Positions 29,079 to 36,859 of a DNA stretch of 64,000 nt are shown piece after piece. The stretch's first letter is position 1, and the number at the start of each line of letters is the position of its first letter. The DNA is from Methanoregula sp. (GTDB lineage Archaea > Halobacteriota > Methanomicrobia > Methanomicrobiales > Methanospirillaceae), in assembly GCA_026625165.1 (NCBI GenBank), contig CP112999.1, positions 1,054,001 through 1,118,000 of the forward strand, in the 5' to 3' direction. Position numbers and translations under genes: made by a program. Below the pieces are notes generated by a model. The model was not told where the DNA came from. It searched no databases and worked only from the letters and a program-made list of their open reading frames with translations.

Positions 29079-29876
29079 ATGATTGTTATGCAGCCAAAAA
29101 AAATACTGATTGTCGAGGATGAGGGTGTTGTCGCACTTTCATTGCAGGCAGTACTGAACAAGATGGGGTATATGGTTGTGGGTATTGCCATCACCGGCAA
29201 TGAAGCGATCAGGATGACAACCGAGCTGCGTCCTGATGTTATCCTCATGGATATTCATATCAAGGGGGATAAGGACGGTATCCAGACAACTGAGAAGATC
29301 AATGAAGTTTCCGATGTCCCGGTCATTTACCTAACCGCGTATGCCGATGACGAAACCGTAAACCGGGCATTAAAGACCCGGTCCCACAGTTATCTTGTAA
29401 AACCCTACAATCCCCGTGAACTCTATTCCAATATTGAGTTTGCAATTTACAAGCGGCGGTTAAAAGACCGGATCGGAACATACAGGGAAAATCTCGAACT
29501 GCTGCTCACCAAGGTTCCTGATACCGGGATTATCATTGATATGAATAGTAAAGTTGTGTACCTCAACTCGGTTGCAGAAACGCTGACCGGATGGAAAAGC
29601 GATGAGCTCATCGGGAGGAACGTTTTTGATATCTTAAATATCAGTGTTTCCCAGGTGGACGATATCATTGATGACACCCTTTCCCGGATGCTCTCACTTG
29701 GCGCTATAAACTACCTTCCTCCCGTTGCCACTATCCAGACCAAAGGAGGAAAGACACGGAGGGTTGACCTGAAAACGGGACTTGTCAAAGACGACTCCGG
29801 TGAACATAAATTCATCGTTCTCCTGTTAAAGGAACATGCGGCGGGTAACGTGGATCAGATATCCTTAAAAAAATAA
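29079..29876 (+). CDS. Response regulator with receiver and PAS domains, no DNA-binding output
   Basis: Of 265 residues, about 1-125 form a CheY-like receiver (acidic pair in VEDEG, phospho-Asp at about 58 in VILMDIHI, Thr in YLTAYA, Lys in YLVKPYNP) and about 130-250 a PAS domain (GIIIDMNSKVVYLNSVAE). There is no helix-turn-helix or kinase. Single receiver-PAS proteins are frequent in Methanomicrobiales and are thought to work in multi-protein relays. The receiver closely resembles that of the next gene (EDE, AITGNEAI against AITGEAAI), suggesting duplication. A second ATG at 29088 is an alternative start. Confidence 0.85.
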   Translation: MIVMQPKKILIVEDEGVVALSLQAVLNKMGYMVVGIAITGNEAIRMTTELRPDVILMDIHIKGDKDGIQTTEKINEVSDVPVIYLTAYADDETVNRALKTRSHSYLVKPYNPRELYSNIEFAIYKRRLKDRIGTYRENLELLLTKVPDTGIIIDMNSKVVYLNSVAETLTGWKSDELIGRNVFDILNISVSQVDDIIDDTLSRMLSLGAINYLPPVATIQTKGGKTRRVDLKTGLVKDDSGEHKFIVLLLKEHAAGNVDQISLKK

Positions 29877-29897
29877 TTCTGTTAGTCTGTATAAGCA

Positions 29898-31736
29898 CTA
29901 CTTTTTTGAATTTCCCGATCCGATATCATAATATTTTTTAAGAAACGTCCGGATCTTTTCCGACTCAAGCCAGCCGCGGTCCAGTAAGTTGATGATCCGG
30001 TCAATTTCAAGCGCCTGTTTTAAGATCTTATCTTTATTTGAGCACGCTCCCATCTCCACAAGCATCATAATGACTGTCAGGGGATTCCTGATATGGTCAT
30101 TGAGAACTGCAAACTGCTGGAGGTTGTTCTCGATCTGCTCGTAGGTCTCCTTCTGGATCCTTTCAATCTCCTTGCGTTCGGTGGTGTCTCGCCCTACGGA
30201 CTGGTACTCGGTAACAAGACCGTTACGGTCAAAGAAAGCGCGGTTGTTCCAGTGCTGCCACCGCTCTGAACCATCCGGCATGATAATACGGTGCTCGATA
30301 GAGGCAACCGGATTTTCGACGCTGAGGGACTCAAAATGCTCCCTGATTTTTGCCCGGTCATCCGGGTGCACTGATGGCCTGAAAATATACCCGATGGTGT
30401 CTGCAGCTTTTTTATTGAAATAGGTCAGGAATGCCTCATTTGCAAACACGACGGTCTGATCAGTCCTGAACCGGTAAATCAGTTCTGTCTGGTCCTGGAC
30501 AACTGCCCTGAACCGCTGCTCACTTTCCTGCAGGGCTTCTTCTGCATGAATACGCTCGGTAATATCCAGCATAACACCGATCAGTCCTGCGATAGTCCCG
30601 TCAGGGTTATTGAACGTTGCCCGTTTGAAGATCACATCGCGGATGGACCGGTCTCCGTGCAAAAACTTGGCCTGGTAAACCTGGATCCCACGGTTTTTCA
30701 ACAGGAATGCATCCTTCATCTGGGAAATTTCGGCCAGATCCTTTGGCAGGAGTTCTGCATCTGTTTTATGGACAATCTCTTTTCTGGAAAAACCGGTATA
30801 GGACTCAAAGGCATTGTTGCACCCGATATAGAAGCCCTCGGGATCCTTGTAGAAAATCGGGCTGGGGATTGTATCGATCAACTGCTGGAGGAACTGGAGC
30901 TGCTGGTTGAGGGACTCTGTCCGTTCACGTACCCTTTTTTCCAGTTCCTCATTCATCTTTTTTAATAACTCTTCTGCCTGGCGTCGTTCCGTGATATCGT
31001 ACCGCGCGCCCTGAATATAACGCGGATTGCCCGAAGCATCTGCAATTGTCTGGACAAGTTCAAGAATCCACCGTACTGATCCGTCTTTGCGAACAATCCG
31101 GTAATCCCGTGAACCTGAATAGCCGGAGACTGCCCTGATCTTCTGGTTCTGTTCCCGCACCGCGCGTGCGTCTTCAGTATGGATGATGCTTTCCCATGAG
31201 GGGGTTTGCGCCTTGAATTCCTCTTCGGAAAACCCGGTTATGGATGTTGTTGCCCCATGTAAAAATACAGGGGAGAAATCGAGATTGAGCCGGAATGCAA
31301 TGCCAAGGAAGTTCTGGACAAAACCGCGGTACCGTTCCTCGCTCTCCTTTAATTTTTTATTCAGGGCGTGTTTATAGATGGCAATCTCGATCGAAGTGCG
31401 GAGCTCCCGTTCATCATAGGGTTTGAGGATGTACCCGTAAGGTGCCGTAACCTTGGCACGCTCGACAATCTGAGCGTCGGCAAAAGCTGTCAGAAAGATG
31501 ATAGGTATGTCATACAACGGGCCGATCTTTTCCGCGGCTTCAATACCGTTCATCGGTCCTGCAAGGAAAATATCCATCAGGATAAGATCGGGGCGGTGTT
31601 CACCTGCTTCTTTTATCGCAGCTTCTCCGGTAATAGCGATAGCCGGAACATCATACCCGAAATGGAGGAGCGCTTCCCGCATATCCTCGCCGACAATCCG
31701 TTCATCCTCAACAATGAGGATCGATCGCTTCTCCAT
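29898..31736 (-). CDS. Receiver plus three PAS domains and a kinase stub without ATPase
   Basis: In 612 residues: a receiver (1-125, phospho-Asp at about 55 in LILMDIFLAG), PAS 1 (about 135-250), a coiled coil (about 250-280, RVRERTESLNQQ), PAS 2 (about 285-400), PAS 3 (about 405-520) and a C-terminal helical region with NDHIRNPLTVIMM resembling a HisKA dimerisation box. The chain ends there; no ATP-binding domain follows. It may therefore be a phosphate-accepting hub rather than a kinase. It converges with the receiver-PAS gene and diverges from the small regulator at 32064. The His in the stub (NDHIRNP) sits where the phospho-His would be. Confidence 0.85.
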   Translation of the reverse strand: MEKRSILIVEDERIVGEDMREALLHFGYDVPAIAITGEAAIKEAGEHRPDLILMDIFLAGPMNGIEAAEKIGPLYDIPIIFLTAFADAQIVERAKVTAPYGYILKPYDERELRTSIEIAIYKHALNKKLKESEERYRGFVQNFLGIAFRLNLDFSPVFLHGATTSITGFSEEEFKAQTPSWESIIHTEDARAVREQNQKIRAVSGYSGSRDYRIVRKDGSVRWILELVQTIADASGNPRYIQGARYDITERRQAEELLKKMNEELEKRVRERTESLNQQLQFLQQLIDTIPSPIFYKDPEGFYIGCNNAFESYTGFSRKEIVHKTDAELLPKDLAEISQMKDAFLLKNRGIQVYQAKFLHGDRSIRDVIFKRATFNNPDGTIAGLIGVMLDITERIHAEEALQESEQRFRAVVQDQTELIYRFRTDQTVVFANEAFLTYFNKKAADTIGYIFRPSVHPDDRAKIREHFESLSVENPVASIEHRIIMPDGSERWQHWNNRAFFDRNGLVTEYQSVGRDTTERKEIERIQKETYEQIENNLQQFAVLNDHIRNPLTVIMMLVEMGACSNKDKILKQALEIDRIINLLDRGWLESEKIRTFLKKYYDIGSGNSKK

Positions 31737-32063
31737 TAATTATCTCCTTTTAGTCCCTGCTGTCATCTTTTTTAAGAATCAAAACCTGATCCCAAAAAAG
31801 ACTTTCAAGGTTTTATTCGTGGAACGATGAATCGTACTCATCATTATTATATAGCAGTTTGCCTTCTTTGACAGGATCTTTTAAATTATACTTCGGATGG
31901 GACATTCATAATTTAATTGTCTTAAATTTTAAAAATTACCTTTTGGGAGAGGAGCCACAGACTGTATATGCCGGTAATGTAAACAATAATTTAAAGCCTT
32001 ACCCCGTAACGCCCTTAAAAAATCCTTTAAATATGAACAGAGAAAAAGTCAGAGAGAGTGTGT
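31737..32063. other. Divergent intergenic region with two promoters
   Basis: This 327-base AT-rich gap contains no gene I can support. A minus-strand TATA-like box (CTATATAATAATGA) at about 31842-31855 suits the long receiver-PAS gene, and TTTAAATATG at 32027-32036 suits the regulator at 32064. Confidence 0.4.
32027..32036 (+). promoter_or_regulatory. TATA box for the small response regulator
   Basis: TTTAAATATG lies 28 bases before the chosen ATG at 32064, which implies initiation close to the start codon and a very short leader or leaderless message. No good ribosome site is present. Confidence 0.45.
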
Positions 32064-32648
32064 ATGCCCAAAATCCTCGTTGTGGACGACAACCCTGACC
32101 TTGTCGAACTATTTGATATTGTCCTCACCCGCAAGGGTCATATAGTGACGAAGGCCGGGGGAGGCTCGCAATGCCTTGAAATTTTAAAAACATCAATTCC
32201 GGACCTCATACTACTCGATATCATGATGGAACCGATGGATGGGTGGGAAACTTTAAAACGGATCAAAAACAATGCCCGGACAAAACCTGTTCCGGTTATC
32301 ATGCTCACCGGAAAACCACCCACATGGGATGAGATACTCTCACATATGGACGATATCGAGGACTATACCATTAAACCCGTGACTATGGAAGGTCTGACAT
32401 CCATGGTCCGGAATTTTTTCCGGGACCAGGAATCGATAGCCCTCGAACTCGCAAAAGCTGAATCTGCCGGTGCCGATGCATCGTTTCTTGAAGAATACCG
32501 GAACCTGAAGCGTTCAATCACTTCCGGGAAAACCATGCAGAAGATCATTGGTCACCAGAAAGATACAATCGATAAAGTGCTTGCAGAAAAGGATGAACGG
32601 TTACGCTTCCTGCAAAACAAGTACCACGTCAGCGAACCCGCATCGTAA
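32064..32648 (+). CDS. Stand-alone response regulator with coiled C-terminal tail
   Basis: The 194-residue protein has a receiver domain (1-115: acidic pair in VVDDNPDL, phospho-Asp at 52 in LLDIMMEP, Thr in MLTGKPPT, Lys in TIKPVT) and a charged helical tail (about 120-190, with LEEYRNLKRSI and LAEKDERLRFLQ) in place of a DNA-binding domain. I chose the ATG at 32064; a GTG two codons upstream is also in frame. It may control a protein partner directly. It is the fourth signalling gene of this cluster. Confidence 0.83.
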   Translation: MPKILVVDDNPDLVELFDIVLTRKGHIVTKAGGGSQCLEILKTSIPDLILLDIMMEPMDGWETLKRIKNNARTKPVPVIMLTGKPPTWDEILSHMDDIEDYTIKPVTMEGLTSMVRNFFRDQESIALELAKAESAGADASFLEEYRNLKRSITSGKTMQKIIGHQKDTIDKVLAEKDERLRFLQNKYHVSEPAS

Positions 32649-32986
32649 ACCGGGCAATACTACGTCTGACTTTCTTAGATAACGTGTGTGCTTTCCCTGG
32701 GTTTCTGTTTCCTTTTTAAAAAACCGGGGCGTGAAAATCTCCGGTAAAAATTTTTTTCGCCAAAAAACCGGCTGAAAAGTTTCAATCACAAAATATTTTA
32801 ATTGAAAAAATCACGCGTAAAAAAATCAAAAATTTGAAAAAAAATTTAATTGCTAAAAATTATCGCCGCAAAAAATCCCGTTCAAAATGGTTCAACGGCA
32901 GGAATATCCCCCACTATAGTTTCCTGTAGAACTGGTATTATGAGCCTGAGAACTGAGGCACATTTTCAACACTTTGCATAAGGGAA

Positions 32987-33262
32987 CTCTCCGACGGTAG
33001 CATGATCCGGAGATTGTCCCGGAAGCACGGTCCGGGCCCGGATTCCGGGCATAATTCGCGAAAAAGCGGTAATAATTCGCACTTTTCCACCATTTCTCCG
33101 ACGTAAAATTCAGGACGCAAATAGCGCTAATTGCGGGCACGATCTCGGGCCGGATCGGACTATAGCCCGTGAAAACAGAAAGAACCCCTATTTTGGGGGT
33201 AAGATCCGTATTTTTCCATCGACGGACTCCGACGTGGATTTTGGGTATAGGTCAGGCAAGTG
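32987..33262. repeat. Intergenic direct repeat, copy A
   Basis: Copy A matches copy B at a constant offset of 343 bases from CTCTCCGACGG (32987) to at least 33160, and at 341 afterwards (GATTTTGGG at 33237). The core 33037-33158 is nearly identical, including ATAATTCGCG and TAGCGCTAATTGCGGG. The octamer CTCCGACG recurs three times in the copy (about 32989, 33097, 33227). Small self-complementary parts such as CCCGGATTCCGGG are present. Function is unknown. Confidence 0.85.
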
Positions 33263-33329
33263 TCTGACAACCCATATGTACGGGGAGCTGAGAAAAGCCT
33301 GGGAGAGAGCAGTACTTTTCCGGACTGCA

Positions 33330-33595
33330 CTCTCCGACGGTGGCATTATCTGGGGGGTGTCCCTGATACATCATCCGGCCCCGGATTCCGGGCATAATTC
33401 GCGAAAAAGCGGTAATAATTCGCACTTTTTCACCATTTCTCCGACGTAAAAGTCAGGACGTAAATAGCGCTAATTGCGGGCACGATCTCAGCCCGGATCG
33501 GGTTGTACTACCCAGAAGGGAAAGGAACCCCTTTTTTCCCCTTATTCCGGAGATTCTCAGCGTCAGACACCGACGAAGATTTTGGGGGTAAGTAT
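33330..33595. repeat. Intergenic direct repeat, copy B
   Basis: This is the second copy, 343 bases after copy A, with the same order of landmarks (CTCTCCGACGG, CCCGGATTCCGGGC, TAGCGCTAATTGCGGG, GATTTTGGGGGTA). Substitutions are scattered and no indel occurs over the first 170 bases. It contains CTCCGACG at about 33332 and 33440 and a degenerate form at about 33570. Confidence 0.85.
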
Positions 33596-33887
33596 ATAAA
33601 TGGGGGTACGAGGGGGTGGGGACGCAGTTATCTGCAATGATTGCATAAAAATTTTTACCGGAAAAAATCCGGTGGAGTTTGTTAAAAAAATTTGAGTATG
33701 AATTTTTCTCTAAAAATTCTTTCGCACGGAAATTTTTTCGTTCTGCTTTAGATGAATCGGTCTTCAACCCGAGCCATGCACCGCTGCCATGTGAAGCTGA
33801 TAAAGGATACAAAGCAGCGGTGGCAGACAATAGGATGGCAGTATTACCCGGTCTGTGGGCTGATGCAAAAAGTTACTGAAAATATCG

Positions 33888-34712
33888 TTACGTAACAATA
33901 ATATAGCAAACTTTACGATTCTGTGATTGTGGGTCATAAAAACTGATGACGGTTCTGCCTAATTTTGAAAATGTGTAGCTCAAAGTCTGACCAGCGGGAA
34001 GTTGGCCGATAGTCGTTGGCGCGTTTCCAGATTCGGATGCTATTGTATACCAAAATGTATCTTCGTTTCTCCATTCTACCATTGTTCCAACCTTGATATT
34101 CACGGTTTCAGGGATACAGCTAGCGCCTTTAATCCTGATATACGATATGGGGGGGGCGGTTGGGGTTGGTGGAATTAATGTCAGAGTTGGATTTAAATTT
34201 GGATTTACATTGAAATAAACAAATGGGCCATTAGATCCTTTCCCGCTAGGGCCACCAAAATTAAATCTTACTTTTGAACCTTGACTAGTTTGAGGGATAT
34301 TCACATAGATTGTAGGTGTTTTCGATTGCATTGGATCCAAATCGCAACCGGGCTTATAATATAGTCCAAAGTCAAACGACTTTCCTTTAACAGGATATTG
34401 CTGACCGGTATTATCAATTATCAAAAAATCTTCTTCGAGAATTTGTATCTTTTTATCTATCTGTAAGTTCTGCACCTTTAATTGGACATAAAATTCTTTA
34501 TTATTCCCCTCAGTCCGATCACCATCCCATGATTTGAGTACAGTTAGTTGTAAGTTTTCATCCATTGCGGGTTCGTTGATATGATAAGTTTTTACAGATG
34601 GAGTTGGCGGGGGTGTTAACGGTGGAGTTGGGGGAGATATTGAGGATGGAGAGATACAGCCCGATACAATAAGGAGGAAAATTACAGGAAGCACAAAAAA
34701 ATGAATTTTCAT
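33888..34712 (-). CDS. Lipoprotein with DUF4352-like and degenerate cupredoxin-like domains
   Basis: The 274-residue protein has a signal peptide with lipobox (LIVSGC, Cys about 19), a Pro/Ser/Thr linker (about 20-40), a DUF4352-like beta domain (about 45-170: LTVLKSWDGD, EFYVQLKVQNLQ), a second Pro/Thr linker (about 175-190), and a C-terminal domain of cupredoxin type (about 195-274: NIKVGTMVEWRNEDTFWYTI, then LSYTFSKLGRTVISFYDP). The copper-binding His after the NED turn is Tyr, and the C-terminal Cys/His ligand loop is missing, so copper binding is unlikely. It is probably anchored outside the membrane. Function is unknown. Confidence 0.72.
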   Translation of the reverse strand: MKIHFFVLPVIFLLIVSGCISPSSISPPTPPLTPPPTPSVKTYHINEPAMDENLQLTVLKSWDGDRTEGNNKEFYVQLKVQNLQIDKKIQILEEDFLIIDNTGQQYPVKGKSFDFGLYYKPGCDLDPMQSKTPTIYVNIPQTSQGSKVRFNFGGPSGKGSNGPFVYFNVNPNLNPTLTLIPPTPTAPPISYIRIKGASCIPETVNIKVGTMVEWRNEDTFWYTIASESGNAPTTIGQLPAGQTLSYTFSKLGRTVISFYDPQSQNRKVCYIIVT

Positions 34713-35267
34713 AATTCTATCTTGATATTTTATACAAATAATTATTTTGTATTGAGATTACTTTCACCCTTCACTCACTTTTCGTTAACACCCTCAATTT
34801 TTTATTACTTACACATTATGGACGGTCAGTATATCTCCTGACAAGTGTCCTGCCATCACTTATGGATCTACATGAGCATTCGGCTTGGAAGCTTGGCACG
34901 ATCAAGGTGACCGGTAAAAGTGGAAGGTCCAAAATACGGAGCGAAAGTGGTGATGGATATAAGGGATGCAAAATAATTTTGTTAAAACTATCACGCTATA
35001 AGAACTGGTCTTCAACGCTATTGCATGGAAGGAAGGTTATTGGTTCTTCGGCTGCTCACGGGATTTATCGAAAGATGTGAGAAGGCCGAAAAAAGATAAA
35101 CGTCCCTATATTTGGCTTTGTACAACAATACACCGGCCAGACCGGGGATACGGAGAAAATAAAATCATTCGGAAAAATCCGGCATTAAAATTTATAACCT
35201 GAAAAAGAATAATTAAAAGGATTATCATAAAAATTGTTGATAAAATTGAATGAAATGAAGTGAACAA
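34713..35267. other. Intergenic stretch before the orphan membrane gene
   Basis: The 555 bases are moderately AT-rich. A 72-codon frame (34862-35080, plus) has no recognisable features and I do not call it. TTAAAATTTATAACC near 35186-35200 is a possible TATA element for the gene at 35268. Nothing else is supported. Confidence 0.4.
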
Positions 35268-35804
35268 ATGGAACCCTCTGTTGAATCAAAAATACAACGA
35301 GATGATGAAGAAAAGCGAATTCAACTTTTAATTCAAATTGGAAGAGAATCTCACGAGAATCATTATAAAAAAGTGAGTAATGCAATAACAACATCTGGGT
35401 TTATAATAACCGTTAATGGGATTATTATTTTAGCGATTATAAATCTTATACAATTTACTATTGACAAAAATAATTTATTTCTTCACCCAAAAGGGCTTTT
35501 ATTAATTTCAATAATTTCGTTGTTTTTATCAATGCTATCAATTTTCTGCTCTATTTCTTTCATTCATATGATAAATCCCGTTCCTCATGATTTGAGTTCT
35601 TTCTCTAATTTATTAAAACCAATACCATATGATGACTTATTAAAGTTGGAATATGAGACTTTATTTAAAATATCACAAACAAATTATGAAAAATTTAATG
35701 AATATCGTGATAAGTTTTATCAATGGGCGCTAATTTTTCTTGGAGGTTCTATTGGCTCTTTAGGGAGTTTAATCATTATAATTAATTTATTCAATATAAT
35801 CTAA
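35268..35804 (+). CDS. AT-rich orphan protein with three membrane helices
   Basis: The 178-residue protein has a charged, helical N-terminus (about 1-38), two membrane helices (about 42-64 and 78-102), a second cytosolic helical part (about 105-150, EYETLFKISQTNYEKF) and a third helix (about 152-176). Its codon use is strongly AT-rich (TTA, AAA, ATT) compared with all neighbours, pointing to transfer. The order helix pair, soluble helices, last helix recalls SLATT/Pycsar-type membrane effectors of defence systems, but I see no diagnostic motif; that comparison is speculative. It lies about 110 bases from a tRNA gene, a common integration site. Function is unknown. Confidence 0.65.
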   Translation: MEPSVESKIQRDDEEKRIQLLIQIGRESHENHYKKVSNAITTSGFIITVNGIIILAIINLIQFTIDKNNLFLHPKGLLLISIISLFLSMLSIFCSISFIHMINPVPHDLSSFSNLLKPIPYDDLLKLEYETLFKISQTNYEKFNEYRDKFYQWALIFLGGSIGSLGSLIIIINLFNII

Positions 35805-35912
35805 AAATCGATAACAAATTTCTATGGTAATAAGTTCTATTCATTATTCATTACTCGGCTGTTATAATCGACAATTCAAAAGAGTGTAAGCGTCTTGAAC
35901 CTCAAAACAGAA

Positions 35913-35984
35913 TGCGCCGACCGGGACTCGAACCCGGGTTTAGGCGTTGGCAACGCCTAGTGATAACCACTACACTATCGGCGC
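35913..35984 (-). tRNA. tRNA-Gly (anticodon GCC)
   Basis: The reverse strand folds as a complete cloverleaf: acceptor GCGCCGA/TCGGCGC with discriminator A, a short D stem, anticodon stem AGGCG/CGCCT with loop TTGCCAA (anticodon GCC), variable loop AAAC, and T arm CCGGG-TTCGAGT-CCCGG. No CCA is encoded and no intron is present. A TATA-like AT-rich element lies about 35-45 bases upstream on the minus strand (near 36020). The rest of the gap to 36232 carries only two short direct repeats: GATTGTCAA twice near 36104-36120 and TTTTTCCGGCGGA twice near 36162-36188. Confidence 0.96.
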
Positions 35985-36232
35985 AGGATGCGCTTTTGCG
36001 CTTTTATTGGTGGGAATTCAAAGAATAAAAGTATATCGTAATCCGGAAACAAAGCACCCACGATTTGACACAAGCGAGGTAAAAACTGACCTGGTTGTTA
36101 ACGGATTGTCAATAGATTGTCAACGGTTCGGCTCACGGCATCCCGATTGTTTTCTGATAAATTTTTCCGGCGGATTTTTCCGGCGGATAATCCAACACCT
36201 TAAAGTAACGCAATTGCGAATCTAAGTACCTG

Positions 36233-36859
36233 ATGATCCCTCTCTTTGTCGATCTCAGGGCAAAACATGTCGTGATCTTTGGAGGGGGCGAGGTTGCCGG
36301 CCGCAAAGCAGCTTATTTTGCGCATGAAGCAGATGTGGCCGTATTCAGCAGGTCATTTTCAAAAAAGATTGCCGCACTTCCGGTTAAACGCAAGAACATT
36401 GATGTGGCAGATGCGTCCGATAAAGAACTCGGTGATATCGTAAAGGGTGCCGATATCTGCATTGCAGCGCTTTCCGATACTGGACAGAACAACAGGATCG
36501 GCAGGATCTGCAGGCAAAAAAAAATATTGTTCAACAACGCGGATGGAGAATCCGGGGACATCATTATCCCTTCGGTAATCAGGGGCAAACAGTACCAGAT
36601 TGCCATAAGTACCGACGGGAAAAGCCCGGCCGTCACCCGGTTTATCCGGGAAGACCTTGAAACACGATGGGCAAATCTGGATGCGATGATTAAATTGCAG
36701 GAGCAACTAAGGAAAAGACTGAAAAAAATCGAGCCTTCCCAAAACCGACGCAGTGAAATCCTCAAGGAAGTGCTGGACGATCATGATGTGTGGGACGCAC
36801 TTTCGCGATCGAAGAAAGAGGCCGAACAGCTCGTGAACCGGAGATACCTCAATGAATGA
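36233..36859 (+). CDS. Precorrin-2 dehydrogenase (siroheme synthase N-domain type)
   Basis: The 208-residue protein has an N-terminal NAD-binding fold with IFGGGEVAGRKAAYF (about 16-30) and a helical C-terminal half, like Met8p, SirC and the CysG N-domain. It oxidises precorrin-2 to sirohydrochlorin, the branch point to siroheme, B12 and F430. There is no methyltransferase domain; that is encoded separately by cobA downstream. Its stop overlaps hemA by eight bases, so the two are co-translated, which matches the same arrangement in other methanogens. Confidence 0.88.
   Translation: MIPLFVDLRAKHVVIFGGGEVAGRKAAYFAHEADVAVFSRSFSKKIAALPVKRKNIDVADASDKELGDIVKGADICIAALSDTGQNNRIGRICRQKKILFNNADGESGDIIIPSVIRGKQYQIAISTDGKSPAVTRFIREDLETRWANLDAMIKLQEQLRKRLKKIEPSQNRRSEILKEVLDDHDVWDALSRSKKEAEQLVNRRYLNE

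Larger units (their letters stand above)
32649..33887. other. Gene-free 1.2 kb stretch with direct repeats
   Basis: No convincing gene lies here. Bases about 32730-32890 are long A/T tracts (terminator-like for the regulator gene). Bases 32987-33595 hold two copies of a repeat listed separately. Bases 33640-33740 are again A/T-rich with runs such as AAAAATTTTTACC. Short frames on both strands cross the repeats but have no recognisable protein and no ribosome site. Confidence 0.6.

Noticed and set aside
33453-33830. Minus-strand frame of 125 codons in the repeat region
   Set aside because: It crosses repeat copy B and A/T tracts, lacks a ribosome site and has no recognisable domain.
34862-35080. 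Plus-strand frame of 72 codons
   Set aside because: No ribosome site, no domain, and composition unlike both neighbours; may be chance.
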